DNA of 64,000 nucleotides. It comes from Ereboglobus luteus. Lineage in GTDB: Bacteria; Verrucomicrobiota; Verrucomicrobiia; Opitutales; Opitutaceae. Of the stretch, positions 61,818-64,000 are shown in pieces. Numbering within the stretch: the stretch's first letter is position 1; each line of letters starts with the position of its first letter. Both the position numbers and the translations under genes were made by a program. The notes below the pieces were generated by a model. The model saw only the letters and a program-made list of their open reading frames with translations, was not told the origin of the DNA and searched no databases. Location of the stretch: contig NZ_CP023004.1 of assembly GCF_003096195.1 (NCBI RefSeq), positions 2,584,501 through 2,648,500 of the forward strand, read 5' to 3'.

Positions 61818-63040
61818 ATGAGCAACGAAATCCTCGCCGTCCTCGAATACATGGAAAAAGAAAAGGCCATTCCGCGCGCCGACATGATTGCCGCCATAGT
61901 GAACGCAATCAAAACCGCCGCGCAAAAGGGCGTTAACGCGGGCCAGGAGCTCAAGATCGAAATCGATCCCAAATCCGGCAAGCTCAAGGCGTGGGCGCTG
62001 CTCAAGGTCGTTGACTCCGTGAGCAATCCTAAGACCGAGATTCATATCGAAAAAGCCCAGGCGCTCCAATCCAGCGTGCAACTCGGCGATATCATCGAGC
62101 GCGAAGTCGATCCCGCCATGCTCGGCCGCATCGCCGCGCAAACCGCGCGCCAGACCGTCATGCAAAAGCTCCGCCAGTTCGAGAAGGATCGCATTTACGA
62201 CGACTTCAAGGACATGGTCGGAAACATCGTCACCGGCACCGTCCGCCGCAGGGAGCGAGGGGACATCGTTGTCGATCTTGGCAAGGCCGAGGCGCTTCTC
62301 ACCAGCAAGGAACAGGTTCCCGGCGAGGAATACCAGGCCGGCGATCGCGTGCGCTGCATCTTGCTCGAAATCGAATCCACGCCGCGCGGCCCCGAGATCA
62401 TTCTCAGCCGCGCCAGCTCGAAATTTGTCCGACGACTCTTCGAGCTCGAGGTCACTGAAATCGCCGACGGCACCGTGAAAATCGAATCCTTCGCGCGCGA
62501 ACCCGGTTACCGCACAAAAATTTCCGTCTCCACGACCGACCCGAAAGTCGATCCCGTCGGCGCGTGCGTCGGCGCCCGCGGCGCCCGCGTGAAGACCATC
62601 GTTCGCGAGCTCAACGGCGAGAAAATCGACATCATTCCGCACCACGACGATCCGCAGCAATTCATCATCGAGGCCCTCAAGCCCGCGGTTCCGCGCGACA
62701 TGGTCTTCGACGAAAAAATCACCGCGTCTCCCTGAAGGTTGACTCGGAAAACCTCGCCATCGCCATCGGACGCAAGGGCCAGAACGCGCGCCTCACCTCG
62801 CGCCTTGTCGGCTGGAAACTCGATATCGAGGAATACAAGGCCGCCTCGGCCGACCCGCGCGAGGACGCCATCCAGTCGCTCATCAAGGGGCTCGGTCTCG
62901 ACCGCGCGATTGCGGAGCGCCTCGTCAACATCGGCATGAACTCGCCCGCCGTCCTTGAGGACGTCGAGCTCGACGACCTCACCGAAGCCGGCTTCACTGC
63001 CGACGAGGCCGAGGGCATTCTTTCGAAGCTGCGGAAATAA
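61818..63040 (+). CDS. nusA: Transcription termination/antitermination factor NusA, frameshift at 62713
   Basis: From the ATG at 61818 ([17 protein letters not shown]), the protein shows the NusA N-terminal domain (residues 1-125), an S1 domain ([20 protein letters not shown]), KH1 with [17 protein letters not shown], then the frame breaks at the A6 run 62713-62718. Adding one A restores [29 protein letters not shown], the KH2 domain. A single helix-hairpin-helix tail follows ([18 protein letters not shown]) to a stop at 63040, giving 407 aa. This is a normal short NusA. The earlier in-frame ATG at 61746 adds a stretch that overlaps the leader hairpin and is rejected. NusA is essential in most bacteria, so the break is probably an assembly error. 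It is followed 103 bp later by infB, as in many genomes. Confidence 0.9.
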
Positions 63041-63143
63041 AACCTCCGCGCTTCCCGCTCACCACCCATCGCACGGCGCCCCGCGCCACTCGCCACCTGA
63101 CACCACACGATTAAGATTCACAGCGCAGCAAACACTTACCTGA

Positions 63144-64000
63144 ATGAGTATCCGCATCCACGAACTCGCTAAAAAAATCGGCATGAACAACAAGGAATTG
63201 TTGGCCATGCTGAAAGAGCGCAAATTTGACGTTAAAAGCGTCTCCAGCACCATCGACAACATCAGCGCCGAGGCAATTGTGGAGGAGTTCGCGGAAAAAA
63301 ACAAAACGGCCGAGGCCGCCGCGCAACCACCGCCACCCGCGCCGGAACCGGAGGCCGCGCCCGCGCCTGTTCAGATTCCCACGGTAAAATCCGCCGCCGA
63401 TGTCGCGCGTGAAAAAGAGGAGGCCGCCCGCGCTAAAAAAGCCGCCGAGGATGCCGCCAGAGCCGCATCGTCACCGAGCCCCGCCGCTCCCGTCGAAAAG
63501 CCCGCCGCGCCCCGCAAGGCCGCCCCGGCTGTTCCGCCGCCGCCCCCCGTTGTTTCCGCGCCGAAGCCGCCGCCCGCAATTCCCGCGCCCAAGCCGGCTT
63601 CGCCGCGCCCCGCAAGCATTCCCGCCGTCCGCTCCGCGCCCGCGGTTCCACCTTCGCCTCCGCAAACTCCCGGAGTGCGTCCCGCGCCCTCGGCCGCGCC
63701 CGCGCAATCCGCTCCGCGCCCGGCTTCGCCGCCGCCCGCGGCACCAGTCTCCCGTCCTGTTTCCGCGCCCCCGCCGCCAGCGCCGCGCCCCGTTTCCGCG
63801 CCGCCCCCGCCGCCGATTGCAAGCGCGCCGAAACCGACGCCCGCAATTCCCGGCACCACGCCGCCGATTGCCCCGGCGTCCGCAACTCCGGATCAGCCAT
63901 CCGAGGCCGGTGACGGCGAGCTGAAAATAATCAGCCTCAAGCCGCCCGTGATCGTGCGCGATTTTGCGCCCGCGCTCGGACTCAAGCCTTTCAAGCTCAT
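63144..64000 (+). CDS. infB: Translation initiation factor IF-2, N-terminal part (runs off the right edge)
   Basis: From the ATG at 63144, 285 codons are visible without a stop. Residues 1-50 are the IF2_N domain (MSIRIHELAKKIGMNNKELL). Next comes a charged stretch (DVAREKEEAARAKKAAED), a long Pro/Ala-rich linker (residues ~110-255), and the start of a second IF2_N-like domain (PPVIVRDFAPALGLKPFKLI). The GTPase domain lies beyond the window. IF-2 delivers initiator tRNA to the ribosome. The position behind nusA agrees with the common nusA-infB order; rimP, which often precedes nusA, is not directly upstream here. Confidence 0.95.
   Translation, partial: MSIRIHELAKKIGMNNKELLAMLKERKFDVKSVSSTIDNISAEAIVEEFAEKNKTAEAAAQPPPPAPEPEAAPAPVQIPTVKSAADVAREKEEAARAKKAAEDAARAASSPSPAAPVEKPAAPRKAAPAVPPPPPVVSAPKPPPAIPAPKPASPRPASIPAVRSAPAVPPSPPQTPGVRPAPSAAPAQSAPRPASPPPAAPVSRPVSAPPPPAPRPVSAPPPPPIASAPKPTPAIPGTTPPIAPASATPDQPSEAGDGELKIISLKPPVIVRDFAPALGLKPFKL

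Noticed and set aside
62713-62719. Programmed -1 frameshift site in nusA
   Set aside because: The run is a poor slippery heptamer in the reading frame, and three other genes show the same one-base loss, so assembly error is the simpler reading.

Overview
The window looks like a chromosomal segment of a Verrucomicrobiota bacterium, most likely family Opitutaceae (inference). The supporting traits are the GC-rich DNA, TonB-dependent receptor without SusD, Pmp/autotransporter-type surface protein, many secreted glycosidases including two GH106-like enzymes, a C-terminal Gly-rich/TM/RRK sorting tail, and no Shine-Dalgarno sequences before the start codons. It is dominated by a polysaccharide-utilisation island (about 1-61.2 kb), followed by a housekeeping end (tRNA-Pro, nusA, infB).

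Layout. (1) 1-289: N-terminus of a secreted protein on the minus strand. (2) 887-23157, plus strand: a surface operon with a Pmp-like autotransporter, a TonB-dependent receptor, a giant 3762-aa protein (4 shared beta modules, 13 Ig-like domains, DNRLRE-like, an (alpha/alpha)-toroid-like catalytic region, 6 NHL repeats, sorting tail) and a ThuA-domain protein. (3) 23179-24152: a RAYT (Y1 transposase) gene framed by two inverted REP elements. Four more copies of this REP element sit just behind stop codons elsewhere. (4) 24165-53630, minus strand: a 17-gene run of secreted carbohydrate-active enzymes and accessories. These are GH106 (two), SGNH esterase, GH16, GH2, GH43/117-like, small lipoprotein, three toroid/propeller-type proteins, sulfatase, GH78, GH43_24-like, FAD-dependent oxidoreductase and an ExuT-like MFS transporter. 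(5) 53939-61128: GH3 (plus), a 1149-aa toroid protein (minus) and a LacI-family regulator (minus). (6) 61499-64000: tRNA-Pro(GGG) on minus, then nusA and the 5' part of infB on plus, with a promoter and a terminator-like hairpin in the nusA leader.

How it may work. The enzymes point to a branched, rhamnose- and galactose-containing glycan, probably acetylated and perhaps sulfated (inference from families). The striking regulatory signal is a 13-bp palindrome, GTCAAC-N-GTTGAC, found in seven intergenic places. It lies before the LacI gene itself, before every gene or operon encoding a member of the toroid-like family, and before GH3. I read this as a LacI-controlled regulon centred on an apparently uncharacterised family of large secreted toroid proteins.

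Data quality. Four genes (autotransporter, one toroid gene, a BNR/sialidase-like gene, nusA) are each split by the loss of one base in a short homopolymer. The uniform pattern, including essential nusA, suggests homopolymer under-calling in the assembly rather than four real mutations. I annotate these as single genes with a frameshift.
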